A stretch of DNA of 64,000 nt. Origin: Hoeflea sp. Its GTDB lineage: Bacteria > Pseudomonadota > Alphaproteobacteria > Rhizobiales > Rhizobiaceae. Numbering within the stretch: position 1 is the stretch's first letter; the number at the start of each line of letters is the position of its first letter. A model generated the notes under the pieces. That model was not told the origin of the DNA and made no database searches. It saw only the letters and a program-made list of their open reading frames with translations. Location: the NCBI GenBank assembly GCA_019084245.1, contig JAHRFE010000027.1, positions 1 through 64,000 of the forward strand. The letters run 5' to 3'. Shown piece by piece: positions 48,842 to 58,231 of this stretch. A program made the position numbers and the translations under genes.

Positions 48842-50076
48842 TGACCGGCCTCGCCGGCAATCGCGGATTCGTACCAGGCGACGATCAGCGCCCGCTCTTC
48901 CGGTTCGACGAAGGTTATGTTGCCCGGCGGCATGGCATGGCTGCGGCCCGCCTGAATGTAGATGTCGCGGGCGTAGCGGGCGATCTCCGCGGGCGTTTCG
49001 AGCTTGATATTCTTGGGCGCATGGCTCATCCCGGGCCAGCCCGGTTCAGCGGCATGGCACATCGCGCACCGCCCCATCACGGTGTCCGTCACAGCCTCGA
49101 AATGGACATTGGCGGCAAACCGCTGATGCACCGGCGCAATCGATGCCTCCTCCATCACTTCGCCCGACCGCGGCAGGCTCGACAGCCAGATGATGGCGAT
49201 GAACAGCGCGAGCGTGCCGGCCCAGGTCCAGTGCGGCTTGCCCTTGCGGGCATGCACCGTGTTGAACCAGTGCCGGATCGTCACGCCCATCAGGAACACC
49301 AGCGACGCGATCAGCCAGTTCCACTCGGTGGCGAACGCCAGCGGATAATGGTTGGACAGCATCAGGAAGATCACCGGAAGGGTGAGGTAGTTGTTGTGCA
49401 GCGAGCGCTGCTTGGCGATGCGGCCATATTTCGGATCGGGCTTGCGGCCCGCCTTGAGGTCGGCCACCACCACCTTCTGGTTGGGAATGATGATCATTGC
49501 CACGTTGGCCGTCATGATGGTCGCGGTGAAGGCGCCCAAATGCAGAAGCGCTGCCCGGCCGGAAAACACCTGCGTATAGCCCCAGGCCATCGCCACCAGC
49601 ACGGCGAACAGCACCAGCATCAGGCCGGTGGTGCTCTTTCCGATCGGCGATTTGCAGAGCAGATCGTAGATGATCCACCCGGCCACGATGGAAGCGAGCG
49701 AGATGCCGATCGCCACCGGTGCGGTGACATCGAGCACATTGACGTCGATCAAGTAGAGCTCGGCCCCGGCATAATAGACCACCCACAACAGGGCAAAACC
49801 GGAGAGCCAGGTGGCGTAGCTTTCCCATTTGAACCAGGTCAGGTGCTCGGGCATGTTCGGCGGCGCCACCAGGTATTTCTGGATGTGATAGAAGCCGCCG
49901 CCATGGACCTGCCACTCCTCGCCATAGGCGCCTTCAGGCAGCCCTGGTCGCTGCACGAGGCCCAGATCGAGCGCGATGAAATAGAACGAGGATCCGATCC
50001 AGGCAATGGCGGTGATCACATGCAGCCAGCGGATGGCGAAGCTGAGCCATTCCCACAGCAGTGGATAGTCGTACAT
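48838..50076 (-). CDS. puuD: Membrane-bound urate oxidase PuuD with cytochrome c domain
   Basis: This 412-residue protein has an N-terminal membrane domain with about eight helices (LSFAIRWLHVITAIAWIGSS in the first) and a C-terminal cytochrome c domain with CAMCH heme attachment and the distal region GRSHAMPPGNI. It oxidises urate to 5-hydroxyisourate and passes electrons to the respiratory chain, in place of the soluble cofactor-free uricase. ATG 50076 is chosen as start since the family begins near here. The stop overlaps guaD as ATGA, but since guaD begins at 48841, puuD (50076 to 48838) is the first gene of the pair. Confidence 0.93.
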   Translation of the reverse strand: MYDYPLLWEWLSFAIRWLHVITAIAWIGSSFYFIALDLGLVQRPGLPEGAYGEEWQVHGGGFYHIQKYLVAPPNMPEHLTWFKWESYATWLSGFALLWVVYYAGAELYLIDVNVLDVTAPVAIGISLASIVAGWIIYDLLCKSPIGKSTTGLMLVLFAVLVAMAWGYTQVFSGRAALLHLGAFTATIMTANVAMIIIPNQKVVVADLKAGRKPDPKYGRIAKQRSLHNNYLTLPVIFLMLSNHYPLAFATEWNWLIASLVFLMGVTIRHWFNTVHARKGKPHWTWAGTLALFIAIIWLSSLPRSGEVMEEASIAPVHQRFAANVHFEAVTDTVMGRCAMCHAAEPGWPGMSHAPKNIKLETPAEIARYARDIYIQAGRSHAMPPGNITFVEPEERALIVAWYESAIAGEAGQ

Positions 50077-50402
50077 CGGTGCCCCTCGCACTTTGGTGTC
50101 TTTTTGCAGTGCACATGATGCGCAATGCGAAGCGGAATGGAAAGCCCGGTTTCGGTCCCGGGGCAATGAATCAGTTCACGGATTATCCTGATAATCGGTC
50201 TCGGTCTTCACAGTTTGAAGTGCAATCGGTGTCTGACCGAGGCAACACGATTTCTGTCGCGGCCCGGCGCCATCCGGTTTGTGGGCTCATCGCCTTTGTG
50301 GATTGTCATCGAAATGCAGCAAAAGCTTCACCGAATTGAATCATCACCGTTCTATCCCGCTCCGGGGACGCTTCCAATCCCGGAACCTAACGGAGCTAAC
50401 AG
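50077..50402. other. Divergent promoter region of puuD-guaD and the ugp operon
   Basis: These 326 bp have no coding frame with a ribosome-binding site. They must contain the promoters of puuD (minus) and ugpB (plus). The segment TTGTCATCGAAATGCAGC near 50305 has one half resembling a Pho-box repeat (TGTCAT) but the second half does not match. CGGAGCTAACAG precedes the ugpB start. Confidence 0.4.
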
Positions 50403-51710
50403 ATGTCAAAAAAGAACCTTCTTGCTGTCGCCTCGATGGCGCTGGGGCTGACCCTCAGCTCCTCGGCTTTCGCCGAAACCCAGATCACCTGGTGGCATGG
50501 AATGGGCGGCGCGCTTGGCGATTCCGTCAACGAGATCGCCAATGACTTCAATGCAAGCCAGAGCGAATTCAAGATCACGCCGGTCTTCAAGGGCACCTAT
50601 GAAGAAACGCTCACCGCAGGCATCGCCGCCTTCCGCGCTGGCGAGCAGCCCAACGTCATGCAGGTGTTCGACGCAGGTGCGGCCACCGTGATCGGCGCCA
50701 AGGGCGCCACCATCGCCGTGCAGGATCTGCTGTCCGAAAACGGCATCGATTTCAACATCGAAGACTACATTCCAGGCGTGCGCTACTTCTACGCCGATGC
50801 CGCCGGCAAGATGATTGGCATGCCGTTCAATTCCTCCACGCCGATCATGTACTACAACATCGAAGCCCTTGAGAAGGCCGGCATGACGCCGCCCAAGACC
50901 TGGGAAGAGTTCGAAAGCGTGACCGCACCGGCGCTCAAGGAAGCCGGTTACATTCCGCTCGCACAGTCCCACCTGCCGTGGATCTTCACCGAGAACTTCT
51001 TCTCGCGCCACAACCTGCCTTTCGCCACCAATGACAATGGCTACGGCGATGGCGAAACCAAGATCCTGGTCAATACGCCAGAGATCAAGGCCAACTTCAC
51101 CGCCATGAAGAAGTGGAAGGACGAAGGCCTGTTCGAATGGTACGGCGCTGGCTGGAACGACAACCAGAAGCCTTTCGAAGAAGGCAAGGTCGCCATCTGG
51201 CTCGGCTCGTCAGGCTCGTTCGGCGGTCTCCAGAAGACAGCCACCATGCCGTTCTCGGCTGAGATCCTGCCCTATTGGGAAACTGTCACCAAGGAGCCGA
51301 AGCAGACCTTCATCGGCGGCGCCGCGCTGTTTGCAATGGCGGGCAAGTCGGCTGAGGAAAACAAGGCGACAGCCGAGTTCTTCCGCTTCCTCGCGTCGCC
51401 TGAAGTCCAGCTCAAGTGGCACAAGCAGACCGGCTATGTGCCGATCACCAACGCTGCCTACGAGCTTGCCAAGACCCAAGGCTACTACGAGGAATCGCCT
51501 GCTGCCGAAACCGGCATCCTGCAGCTCCTGCTGCCGGCCGGCGACAACACCAAGGGTTACCGCATGGGCTTCTATGTCCAGATCCGTGACGTGATGAACC
51601 GCGAATATGGTCGCATCCTCACCGGCGAAACGTCGGTTGATGACGCCTTCGCCACGATCGAAAAGGAAGCCAACGAGCTTCTGGCGCGCTTCACCAAGAC
51701 CCAGGGCTGA
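50403..51710 (+). CDS. ugpB: Glycerol-3-phosphate ABC transporter, substrate-binding protein UgpB
   Basis: This 435-residue periplasmic protein has a signal peptide (SMALGLTLSSSAFA) and then follows E. coli UgpB closely: ITWWHGMGGALGDSVNEIA, GTYEETLTAGIAAFRAGEQP, GMPFNSSTPIMYYN, ASSGS-like LGSSGSFGGLQ, and WHKQTGYVPITNAAYELAK. UgpB binds sn-glycerol-3-phosphate or glycerophosphodiesters and delivers them to UgpAEC. ugpB-A-E-C follow in the standard order. The class is often phosphate-starvation induced, though no clear Pho box was seen. Confidence 0.92.
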   Translation: MSKKNLLAVASMALGLTLSSSAFAETQITWWHGMGGALGDSVNEIANDFNASQSEFKITPVFKGTYEETLTAGIAAFRAGEQPNVMQVFDAGAATVIGAKGATIAVQDLLSENGIDFNIEDYIPGVRYFYADAAGKMIGMPFNSSTPIMYYNIEALEKAGMTPPKTWEEFESVTAPALKEAGYIPLAQSHLPWIFTENFFSRHNLPFATNDNGYGDGETKILVNTPEIKANFTAMKKWKDEGLFEWYGAGWNDNQKPFEEGKVAIWLGSSGSFGGLQKTATMPFSAEILPYWETVTKEPKQTFIGGAALFAMAGKSAEENKATAEFFRFLASPEVQLKWHKQTGYVPITNAAYELAKTQGYYEESPAAETGILQLLLPAGDNTKGYRMGFYVQIRDVMNREYGRILTGETSVDDAFATIEKEANELLARFTKTQG

Positions 51711-51742
51711 GCCTCGCGCTTAACCTGTCCACATTGCGCCCG

Positions 51743-51767
51743 GCGGCCGTCACCAGATGACGGCCGC
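51743..51767 (+). promoter_or_regulatory. Intergenic hairpin between ugpB and ugpA
   Basis: A perfect 10-bp stem, GCGGCCGTCA / TGACGGCCGC, with a 5-nt loop lies 32 bp after the ugpB stop. It has no following T-tract. Hairpins in this position commonly stabilise the binding-protein message or partly stop transcription, so that the binding protein exceeds the permease; this role is inferred. Confidence 0.5.
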
Positions 51768-51795
51768 TGGTTCGGTCTTCGAAAGGACATGACCC

Positions 51796-52677
51796 ATGAA
51801 ACGCGCCAGTTTCAATCAGCTCGGACTGCCGGTTTGGCTGTTGCTGCCACAACTCGTCATCATCGGCGTGTTCTTCTACTGGCCGGCGGCTCACGCGGTG
51901 CGCTCTTCGTTCTACCTCGAGGATCCCTTCGGTTTCGGGTCAACCTTCGTAGGCTGGGACAATTACGCGGGCCTGCTTGCTTCCGCGCAATATGTAAAAG
52001 TGGCGGTCTTCACGCTCGGCTTCACCTTTCTGGTGACTTTTTTCTCGCTGTCGATCGCTCTGGTTCTGGCGGTCAAGGCCGACAAGGTCATCCGCGGCAC
52101 GCGCACCTATCGCACGCTTCTGATGTGGGTCTACGCCGTGGCGCCGCCGGTCGCGGGCTTTCTCGGCGTGATGGTGTTCTATCAGGGCAATGGCCCGATG
52201 ACCGAGTTCCTGGCCCTGTTTGGCTATGAGTTCCGCCTCGGCGTGAACTATTACGATACCGCAGCCGCCATGGTCGCGGTTGCGACCTGGAACCATATCC
52301 CGGTCAATTTCATCTTCTTTCTCTCGGGCCTTCAGTCCATCCCGCAATCGGTCAAGGAAGCGGCGATGATCGACAATCGCTCCGGCACGAGACGGTTCTG
52401 GGACATTACCTTCCCGCTGCTGGCGCCGACTGCGTTCTTCCTGCTGATCATCAACATCACCTACGCGCTGTTCGATACGTTCGGGATGATCGACGCCCTG
52501 GTCAAGGGCGAGCCGGGCAACAACCCGATGACGCTCGTCTACAAGGTCTATGTCGACGGCTTCCGCGGCAATGACCTTGGCGGGTCTTCGGCCCAATCGG
52601 TCATTCTGATGGTGCTTGTCCTGGTTCTGACCGTGTTTCAGTTCCGCGTCATGGACCGCCGCATCCACTATACCTGA
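51796..52677 (+). CDS. ugpA: Glycerol-3-phosphate ABC transporter permease UgpA
   Basis: This 293-residue permease has six hydrophobic segments and the EAA-loop KEAAMIDNRSGTRRFWDITFPLL that contacts the ATPase. It forms the membrane channel with UgpE. Its start is preceded by GAAAGGAC with good spacing. The length is the family's usual. The stop is 10 bp before ugpE. Confidence 0.92.
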   Translation: MKRASFNQLGLPVWLLLPQLVIIGVFFYWPAAHAVRSSFYLEDPFGFGSTFVGWDNYAGLLASAQYVKVAVFTLGFTFLVTFFSLSIALVLAVKADKVIRGTRTYRTLLMWVYAVAPPVAGFLGVMVFYQGNGPMTEFLALFGYEFRLGVNYYDTAAAMVAVATWNHIPVNFIFFLSGLQSIPQSVKEAAMIDNRSGTRRFWDITFPLLAPTAFFLLIINITYALFDTFGMIDALVKGEPGNNPMTLVYKVYVDGFRGNDLGGSSAQSVILMVLVLVLTVFQFRVMDRRIHYT

Positions 52678-52687
52678 GGAGAATGCC

Positions 52688-53587
52688 GTGACTGTTGCCG
52701 CAGCCCCCGTACTGGTCTCCCGATCCCGCGCCCGGCGCAAGATCAGCTGGCAGACCATCTCCGATCACGCCATCCTGATCGCCGGATCATTGCTGATGAT
52801 CCTGCCGGTCTTCGCCGCGTTCATGACCATTGGCGCCAGCGACGTCGAAATATCCCGGCACGGAATGCAATTCACGGATGGCTCGCATCTGGCCGAGAAT
52901 TTCGACAAGGCGCTTTTCACCCAAGGCGGCTTCACCGGCGCCATCACCGGCAGCACGATGCTGCTCAACTCCTTCATTCTGGGCATCGGCTTCGCCATCG
53001 GCAAGATCATTTTCGGCATGATGGCGGCCTATGCGATTGTCTATTTCCGGCTTCGCTTCGCCACCTTCGCCTTCTGGGTCATCTTCACCACGCTGCTCTT
53101 GCCGCTCGAAGTCCGCATTCTGCCGACCTATGAGGTCGTTCACGGCATGGGGCTTATCAACACCTATACCGGCTTGATCCTGCCGCTGGTGGCGTCGGCC
53201 ACCGCCACTTTCTTCTTCCGCCAGTTCTTTCTCTCGATCCCCGAGGAACTGGTGGAGGCCGCCCGCATCGATGGGGCCGGTCCGGTCAAATTCTTCTTCG
53301 ACATTCTTGTGCCGCTGTCGCGCACCATGATCGCGGCGATTTTCATCATCATGTTTGTCTATGGCTGGAACCAGTATCTCTGGCCGACGCTGATCACCAC
53401 CGACGAGGCCATGTTCACCCTGGTCCGCGGCATCAAGCAGATCTACCAGTCCATCGACGGTGGATCGGACATTCCCGAATTCGGCCGCGCGCTTGCGCTG
53501 GCTTTCATCGCCATCCTGCCGCCAGTGCTGGTGGTTGTCATTTTCCAGTCCTGGTTCGTCAAGGGACTGGTTGAATCCGACAAATAG
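52688..53587 (+). CDS. ugpE: Glycerol-3-phosphate ABC transporter permease UgpE
   Basis: This 299-residue permease is the partner of UgpA, with six hydrophobic segments and the EAA-loop [22 protein letters not shown]. The N terminus has an extra polar leader of ~25 residues before the first helix, usual for MalG/UgpE-type subunits. GTG 52688 follows AGGAGAATGCC. It ends 10 bp before ugpC. Confidence 0.92.
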   Translation: MTVAAAPVLVSRSRARRKISWQTISDHAILIAGSLLMILPVFAAFMTIGASDVEISRHGMQFTDGSHLAENFDKALFTQGGFTGAITGSTMLLNSFILGIGFAIGKIIFGMMAAYAIVYFRLRFATFAFWVIFTTLLLPLEVRILPTYEVVHGMGLINTYTGLILPLVASATATFFFRQFFLSIPEELVEAARIDGAGPVKFFFDILVPLSRTMIAAIFIIMFVYGWNQYLWPTLITTDEAMFTLVRGIKQIYQSIDGGSDIPEFGRALALAFIAILPPVLVVVIFQSWFVKGLVESDK

Positions 53588-53597
53588 AGGTCCCGCC

Positions 53598-54659
53598 ATG
53601 GTTCACGTTGCCTTGAAGAGCATTTCAAAGGTCTATCCGAACGGCGTCCGCGCGGTTCACCCGACCAGTTTTGACATCCAACAGGGCGAGTTCATCGTCC
53701 TTGTCGGCCCCTCCGGATGCGGAAAATCCACATTGTTGCGGATGATTGCCGGGCTTGAGGAAATCACCGAGGGCGAGCTCTCCATTGCCGGACGGGTGGT
53801 CAATGACATCGACCCCGCCGAGCGCGATATCGCCATGGTGTTCCAGAATTACGCGCTCTATCCGCACATGACCGTCTACAACAACATGGCTTACGGCCTG
53901 CGCAATCGCGGCATGGCCAAGGCCGATATCGATGCGGCTGTCTCGACTGCCGCGACCATGCTCAATCTCACGGAGTTCCTGACCCGCCGACCCAGCCAGT
54001 TGTCGGGCGGCCAGCGCCAGCGTGTCGCCATGGGCCGCGCCATCGTGCGCAACCCGGCGCTGTTCCTGTTCGATGAACCGCTGTCCAATCTCGACGCCAA
54101 GCTGCGCGGCCAGATGCGCATCGAGATCAAGGCCCTGCAGCGTCGGCTGGGCGTCACCTCGGTCTATGTGACGCATGACCAGGTCGAAGCCATGACCATG
54201 GCCGACCGGATCATCGTTCTCAACGGCGGACGCATCGAGCAGATCGGCACGCCGGCCGAGGTCTATCACCAGCCCGCCAGCACCTTTGTCGCAAGCTTCA
54301 TGGGCGCCCCGCCGATGAACCTGCTGCCGGCGCACTACAATGGCAACGGCCGGGTGCATCTCTCCGAGACCATTCACATCGAGGCCCCGGTGTCTGCCGA
54401 TTATTCCGGTCAGGTCAAGCTTGGCGTCCGGCCGGAAAATGTCGGGATCGTCGATTCCTCGCATCCCGATGCGTTGCGCTTCGATCTCGAATTCGTCGAG
54501 GAGCTGGGCGCCGGGCGGCTGCTCCACGGCAAGCTCGGCGACAGCGGGCTTATCGTTCATATTCCCCACACCGATCCGATCCCCGGCGGCGAGGTCTATG
54601 TCGGACTGCCCAAGTCGGCGCTGGTGATGTTCAATCACGAAACCGGAATGCGGCTGTGA
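53598..54659 (+). CDS. ugpC: Glycerol-3-phosphate ABC transporter ATPase UgpC
   Basis: This 353-residue ATPase has Walker [13 protein letters not shown]-loop [13 protein letters not shown], signature [14 protein letters not shown], Walker [15 protein letters not shown] and switch [14 protein letters not shown], followed by a C-terminal regulatory (TOBE) domain from ~residue 240. The start ATG 53598 has GAGGTCCC upstream; a longer frame overlaps ugpE and is not used. Its stop overlaps the GTG of the next gene as GTGA, so an EEP-family enzyme is made with the transporter. Confidence 0.93.
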   Translation: MVHVALKSISKVYPNGVRAVHPTSFDIQQGEFIVLVGPSGCGKSTLLRMIAGLEEITEGELSIAGRVVNDIDPAERDIAMVFQNYALYPHMTVYNNMAYGLRNRGMAKADIDAAVSTAATMLNLTEFLTRRPSQLSGGQRQRVAMGRAIVRNPALFLFDEPLSNLDAKLRGQMRIEIKALQRRLGVTSVYVTHDQVEAMTMADRIIVLNGGRIEQIGTPAEVYHQPASTFVASFMGAPPMNLLPAHYNGNGRVHLSETIHIEAPVSADYSGQVKLGVRPENVGIVDSSHPDALRFDLEFVEELGAGRLLHGKLGDSGLIVHIPHTDPIPGGEVYVGLPKSALVMFNHETGMRL

Positions 54660-55672
54660 GCGCGGCTTGGGAACCCGTCGAGCCGGTGGATCGTCTGCCG
54701 CACGTTACGCCAGATCAACGCCAGGCCATTCTCGCCGCGCCGCGCACCACCGAGGCGCACCGGGCTTTCATGGCCGAGATTGCGGCGATGCGCATGGTGG
54801 AAACCGGTGGGGCGCCGAGTGAGGCGACCGTGCCGCAGATCTTCACGGTCGCGGCCTGGAACATCGAGCGCTGCCTGTTTCCTGAAAAGAGCGCGGCCCT
54901 TCTGGCTGCACAGACGCCCGATGTGGTGCTGCTCAGCGAGGTGGATTGCGGCATGGCGCGAACCGCCCAGCGCCACCCCACCGCCGAAATCGCCGCCGCC
55001 CTGGGCATGCATTACGCCTATGGGGTCGAGTTCTTTGAACTCGGGCTTGGCGGCGAAACCGAGCGTCCTTTTTGCGTCGACGATCACAACGAAGCCGGCT
55101 GGCACGGCAATGCGGTGCTGAGCCGTGCGGCGCCGATCGCCACAACCCTGATCCGGCTCGATGATCACGGCCATTGGTACATCGACGGTCCGTTCTCCTG
55201 GGACCGTGATCAGCCGCGCATCGGCGGACGGATGGCGATCGCCACCATCATCCCGACTGTCGCGGGCAATCTGTGCGTCGTCTCCGTGCATCTCGAAAGC
55301 AATGCCGATTCAGCCCATCGCGGCCGGCAGATGGAACGGCTGATCGAGGCCATCGACAGCTTCGCCCCCGACCTGCCGGTGATCATCGGCGGTGACTTGA
55401 ACACCGGCAACAGCAAGGACGCGCCAGACTGGCGCGACGAGAGCCTATTCGACATCGCCCGGGAGAATGGCTATTCCTGGGACAACAATGCCGACGGCAT
55501 GACCACGCGCCGGAGTTTTCTCACGCCGCACCCGACCCGCTCCATGAAGCTGGACTGGTTCGCGGCCCGCGGCCTGTCGATGGATGGCGCGGCGATCGTT
55601 CCGGCGCTCGACCCGGCCGGTGAACCCTTGTCCGATCACGAATTGATCGTCGGGCATTTCGCCATCCCGTAA
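54656..55672 (+). CDS. Endonuclease/exonuclease/phosphatase (EEP) family protein coupled to ugp
   Basis: This 338-residue cytoplasmic protein has the EEP fold: [16 protein letters not shown] (Asn metal site), [11 protein letters not shown] (Glu), [30 protein letters not shown] (Asp/Asn) and SDHELIVG (Asp-His). It starts at GTG 54656, overlapping the ugpC stop. No export signal is present, so it acts after uptake. Since other ugp operons end in the glycerophosphodiesterase gene ugpQ, it may replace UgpQ by cleaving a phosphodiester brought in by UgpBAEC; that is inference from coupling. Confidence 0.82.
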   Translation: MSAAWEPVEPVDRLPHVTPDQRQAILAAPRTTEAHRAFMAEIAAMRMVETGGAPSEATVPQIFTVAAWNIERCLFPEKSAALLAAQTPDVVLLSEVDCGMARTAQRHPTAEIAAALGMHYAYGVEFFELGLGGETERPFCVDDHNEAGWHGNAVLSRAAPIATTLIRLDDHGHWYIDGPFSWDRDQPRIGGRMAIATIIPTVAGNLCVVSVHLESNADSAHRGRQMERLIEAIDSFAPDLPVIIGGDLNTGNSKDAPDWRDESLFDIARENGYSWDNNADGMTTRRSFLTPHPTRSMKLDWFAARGLSMDGAAIVPALDPAGEPLSDHELIVGHFAIP

Positions 55673-55796
55673 GCTTGGCCTTGGCTGCCTGCCTCATGTC
55701 GTTACCGGCATGGAAATCCCGCTGCAACCCCGTTGAATCCGGCACGGGAATGTGACAACGCTTCAGCCTCAATCGTGGTGGCGCTGCGGGCATTTC

Positions 55797-57413
55797 ATGG
55801 ACAATCCGGACTTCATCATCATCGGCGCGGGCTCGTCGGGCTGCGTCATGGCCGAGCGCCTGTCGGCCTCCGGCCGTCACCGCGTTCTGGTGCTCGAGGC
55901 GGGCGGCGACGACCGGCGGTTCTTCGTGCAGATGCCGCTCGGCTACGGCAAGACCTTCTTCGATCCGAAGGTGAACTGGATGTACCGCGCCGAGCCCGAT
56001 CCGGGGCTTGCCGGCAATGTCGACCACTGGCCGCGCGGCCGGGTGCTGGGCGGCTCCTCCTCGATCAACGCCATGGTCTGGGTGCGCGGCGCGCGCGCCG
56101 ATTTTGATGACTGGCGCGACGCCGGCAATCCCGGCTGGGGCGCCGACGAGATGTGCAAGGCCTTCCGCGAGGTCGAATGCGCGGTGGTGGGTGATGAAGC
56201 GCTCCGCGGCCGCAAGGGCCCGCTCAACCTGTTCGTGCCCGACAAGACCACCCATGAGCTGACCCGCAAGTGGTTCCAGTCGGCCCAGGCCATCGGCCTG
56301 CCGCTCAACCCCGATTTCAACGGCGCCGACCAGGAAGGCGTCGGCCAGTTCGAGTTCACCATCCATGGCGGCCGGCGGCTGTCGGCGGCGCGCGCCTTCC
56401 TGCGCCCGGCGATGAAGCGGCCCAATTTGCGTGTCATCACCAACGCCCATGTGACTGGTTTTACCTTCGAGGGAACCCGCGTCACCGGCGTCACCTACAC
56501 GAAGGGCGGCAGGACGGTGACCGTCAAGGCCGGGCGCGAGGTGATCCTGAGCGGCGGCTCGGTCAACTCGCCGCAACTGCTGCAGCTTTCCGGCATCGGC
56601 CCGGCCGACCATCTCAAGGGCCTCGGCATCGAGGTGCGTCTCGACAACGCCCATGTCGGCCGCAATCTCGAGGACCATATCGGCATCAACTACACCTACC
56701 GGGCCAATTGCCCGACCATCAACCAGCAGCTCGGCCCTTGGTGGGGCAAGCTGAACGCCGGCCTGCGCTATCTTCTGCTGCGCGACGGCCCCCTGTCGGT
56801 GAGCTTGAACCAGGCCGGCGGCTTCATCCGCTCGTCGCCCGATCGCCCAAGGCCCAATATCCAGCTCTATTTCCAGGCCTTCTCCACCGTCATTCCACGT
56901 CCCGGCGAACGCCCGATCCTGAGCCCCGATCCATGGCCGGGCTTTTCCATCGGCTGGTCGAACTGCCGCCCGAAGAGCCGCGGCGAAATCATGATCCGCT
57001 CGTCCGATCCGATGGACGCGCCGCGAATTACCCCCAACGCGCTGTCGCATGAGGATGATGTGGCCGAGATGCTGGAGACCGGCCGCTTCGTGCGCCGGAT
57101 GGCGGCCGCCGGCCCACTCGCCCAGTGCATCGAGGCCGAACTGCTGCCGGGACCTGAGATCACCGACGACGCGGCGATGATCGACGACATCCGCCGCCGC
57201 TCTGGCACCGTCTATCATCCCGTCGCCACCTGCCGCATGGGGCCGGATTCATCCAGATCGGTCGTGGACTCACGCTTGCGCGTCCACGGGGTCTCAGGCC
57301 TGCGGGTGGTCGATTGCTCGATCTTCCCCAACATCGTCACCGGCAACACCAATGCCGCGGCCATCGCCACCGGATGGCGGGCGTCCGAGCTGGTGCTTCA
57401 GGACGCGTCCTGA
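55797..57413 (+). CDS. GMC-family flavin oxidoreductase (choline/alcohol dehydrogenase-like)
   Basis: This 538-residue flavoprotein has the FAD motif FIIIGAGSSGCVMAERLS, the GMC signatures HWPRGRVLGGSSSINAMVW and GSVNSPQLLQLSGIG, and the C-terminal YHPVATCRMG with catalytic histidine and NTNAAAIATG. It oxidises a primary alcohol or polyol. It resembles BetA-like dehydrogenases, but no betaine genes are near. ATG 55797 is preferred to the in-frame GTG at 55752. The gene converges with xdhC, overlapping by 16 nt. Confidence 0.87.
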   Translation: MDNPDFIIIGAGSSGCVMAERLSASGRHRVLVLEAGGDDRRFFVQMPLGYGKTFFDPKVNWMYRAEPDPGLAGNVDHWPRGRVLGGSSSINAMVWVRGARADFDDWRDAGNPGWGADEMCKAFREVECAVVGDEALRGRKGPLNLFVPDKTTHELTRKWFQSAQAIGLPLNPDFNGADQEGVGQFEFTIHGGRRLSAARAFLRPAMKRPNLRVITNAHVTGFTFEGTRVTGVTYTKGGRTVTVKAGREVILSGGSVNSPQLLQLSGIGPADHLKGLGIEVRLDNAHVGRNLEDHIGINYTYRANCPTINQQLGPWWGKLNAGLRYLLLRDGPLSVSLNQAGGFIRSSPDRPRPNIQLYFQAFSTVIPRPGERPILSPDPWPGFSIGWSNCRPKSRGEIMIRSSDPMDAPRITPNALSHEDDVAEMLETGRFVRRMAAAGPLAQCIEAELLPGPEITDDAAMIDDIRRRSGTVYHPVATCRMGPDSSRSVVDSRLRVHGVSGLRVVDCSIFPNIVTGNTNAAAIATGWRASELVLQDAS

Positions 57414-58228
57414 CGCCTGGCCTCGCGCCAGTCCGCCAGCGCCGCGATGATATCCGCTGCGACAGTGGCCGCGATCACCTCGGGTCGCTTGTCCGCAACC
57501 TTGCGTCCGATCGGGCAGGTAAGCTTGGAAAGCCTCGTCCGGTCGCCGCCCTCGCGCACATATTGATGCTCGAAGGTCATGCGCTTGGTGTCCGAGCCGA
57601 TCATGCCCACCTGGGCGAGATCGTCGCGCGCAAGCGCCGCCGAAACGATCAGGAAATCGAGCGCATGGTCATGGGTGAGCACGATCACGGCGCTGCCGGG
57701 CGCGATGGATTCGACCAGGCTCTCGGGCAGGGCGGTGAGATGCCGGTCGGCGCCCGCCGGAGTCAGCGCCAGTTCATCCTCGCGCGTCTCGGCCACATGC
57801 ACCTTGACCGGCAGCAGCAGCAGTGCCGCCGCCAGCGCGCGGCCGACATGGCCGCCGCCAAACAGCCAGACTTCGGGATCGGACGCGTCCTCGGCCTCGA
57901 CCATGGCCCGGGTCTCGTTAAAGCGGGCCGGCGGCATGATCTCAAACGACAACGTCACATGCCCGCCGCAGCACTGGCCGATGGCCGGTCCAAGAGGCAG
58001 GGCAAGTGACGCGGCACCGGTGCCTGCGAAAACTGCTCGCGCTTGGTCGATGGCTTCGAGCTCGAGCCGGCCGCCGCCAATGGTGCCGAAGGTCGCACTC
58101 GTTGACACCAGCATCCAGGCGTCCGTGTCGCGCGGCGTCGAGCCCTTGGCCTCCACCACCCGGACCAGCACGAAGCCGGCACCACCGGTCTCTTGTGAAA
58201 AATCCTCGTAGGCGGCGAGCCGTCGCAT
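57398..58228 (-). CDS. xdhC: Xanthine dehydrogenase accessory protein XdhC
   Basis: This 276-residue chaperone binds molybdenum cofactor, protects it and helps load a sulfurated cofactor into XdhB. The N-terminal part has VEAKGSTPRDTDAWMLV and TIGGGRLELEAI, and the middle has the CCGGHV motif. The C-terminal NAD-binding-like region has VWLFGGGHVGRALA and VGMIGSDTKR. It follows xdhB by 3 bp and is last in the operon. The stop overlaps the convergent GMC gene by 16 nt. Confidence 0.93.
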   Translation of the reverse strand: MRRLAAYEDFSQETGGAGFVLVRVVEAKGSTPRDTDAWMLVSTSATFGTIGGGRLELEAIDQARAVFAGTGAASLALPLGPAIGQCCGGHVTLSFEIMPPARFNETRAMVEAEDASDPEVWLFGGGHVGRALAAALLLLPVKVHVAETREDELALTPAGADRHLTALPESLVESIAPGSAVIVLTHDHALDFLIVSAALARDDLAQVGMIGSDTKRMTFEHQYVREGGDRTRLSKLTCPIGRKVADKRPEVIAATVAADIIAALADWREARRQDAS

Positions 58229-58231
58229 GGC

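Noticed and set aside
50300-50330. Pho box upstream of ugpB
   Set aside because: Only one half-site resembles TGTCAT; the second half does not match the expected direct repeat.
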